Assembly (NCBI GenBank): GCA_051747385.1
Contig: JBNJGB010000049.1
Location: 1-35,892, forward strand
Direction: 5' to 3'
Origin: JBNJGB01 sp051747385
GTDB taxonomy: Bacteria; Myxococcota_A; UBA9042; PHBI01; JACKFB01
Length of the DNA: 35,892 bases
Positions 35,808 to 35,892 of this stretch are shown one piece after another. Positions within the stretch are counted from its first letter, which is position 1. Each line of letters begins with the position of its first letter. Under the pieces are notes generated by a model. The model was not told where the DNA came from and did not search any database. It worked only from the letters and a program-made list of their open reading frames with translations. The position numbers and the translations under genes were made by a program.

Positions 35808-35892
35808 ATGATGCACTTCCTCGAGACCGGCGAGGTCCTGGACGTCAGCGGCGGCGAGCCCTGCGTCTTCGACGGGGCGCCGAGCAACCCCT
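35808..35892 (+). CDS. possible start of a gene running off the right edge
   Basis: A frame from ATG 35808 (tandem ATG ATG) reads MMHFLETGEVLDVSGGEPC... to the window end. Nearly every codon ends in G or C, like the real genes here. The same frame stays open with coding-like composition back to ~35750 (GWLRKLSEGREL), but no ATG, GTG or TTG lies there, so the true start is unclear. A GAAGG at 35793-35797 is 10 nt upstream of the ATG. No family can be named from 28 codons. Confidence 0.4.
   Translation, partial: MMHFLETGEVLDVSGGEPCVFDGAPSNP

Overview
This is a GC-rich (roughly 70%), gene-dense bacterial chromosomal segment. About 24 complete protein genes are supported. No rRNA, tRNA, CRISPR array, phage gene or transposase was seen. 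The style points to Myxococcota or a related 'deltaproteobacterial' lineage. Signs are many lipoproteins with Asp/Ala/Gly/Pro-rich linkers, Cys-bounded DNDGDG calcium-loop repeats of the MopE type, a GAF-GGDEF-EAL protein, a hybrid histidine kinase and separate glyQ/glyS genes. This placement is an inference; there is no marker gene such as rRNA to confirm it.

Layout. 1-515: non-coding, with a perfect 116-bp direct repeat. 516-1496 (-): Lys/Arg-rich protein with a winged-helix-like segment behind a strong sigma70-type promoter. 1846-10295 (+): a polytopic membrane protein, nagB (probably near-leaderless), a neutral-ceramidase-family hydrolase, then a second transcription unit of lipoprotein, outer-membrane protein, second ceramidase-family hydrolase and GPH-type sugar symporter. 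10538-14798: a c-di-GMP phosphodiesterase and a hybrid histidine kinase face each other across a perfect (GTTCCC)10 microsatellite. 14878-20128 (-): a tightly coupled run of TPR protein, BadF-type sugar kinase, GH4 6-phospho-glycosidase, DegT aminotransferase and PIG-L deacetylase, diverging from a Gfo/Idh/MocA oxidoreductase (20261-21268). 21439-22065: VTT/DedA-like membrane protein. 22066-22409: a gene-free stretch holding nested inverted repeats. 22410-23328 (-): small membrane protein and YceI protein. 23570-33401 (+): glyQ-glyS-ppdK followed, with overlapping starts, by two large lipoproteins. 33507-35746 (+): a lipoprotein with a duplicated domain and an ATC-hydrolase-like protein. Partial reading frames may touch both window edges.

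How the genes may work together. The most coherent theme is amino-sugar or N-acyl-glycoside handling. The second + unit looks like an envelope-to-cytoplasm path (lipoprotein, outer-membrane protein, amidohydrolase-family protein, sugar symporter). The minus operon supplies a sugar kinase, a 6-phospho-glycosidase related to ChbF, and an N-deacetylase. NagB could then feed glucosamine-6-P into glycolysis. That would be a PTS-free analogue of the chitobiose (chb) route. The DegT aminotransferase and Gfo/Idh/MocA oxidoreductase do not fit plain chitobiose use and hint at a less common keto/amino sugar or aminocyclitol. This pathway is inference from gene families and linkage. Many junctions are 4-base overlaps (ATGA, GTGA, TTGA), indicating strong translational coupling.
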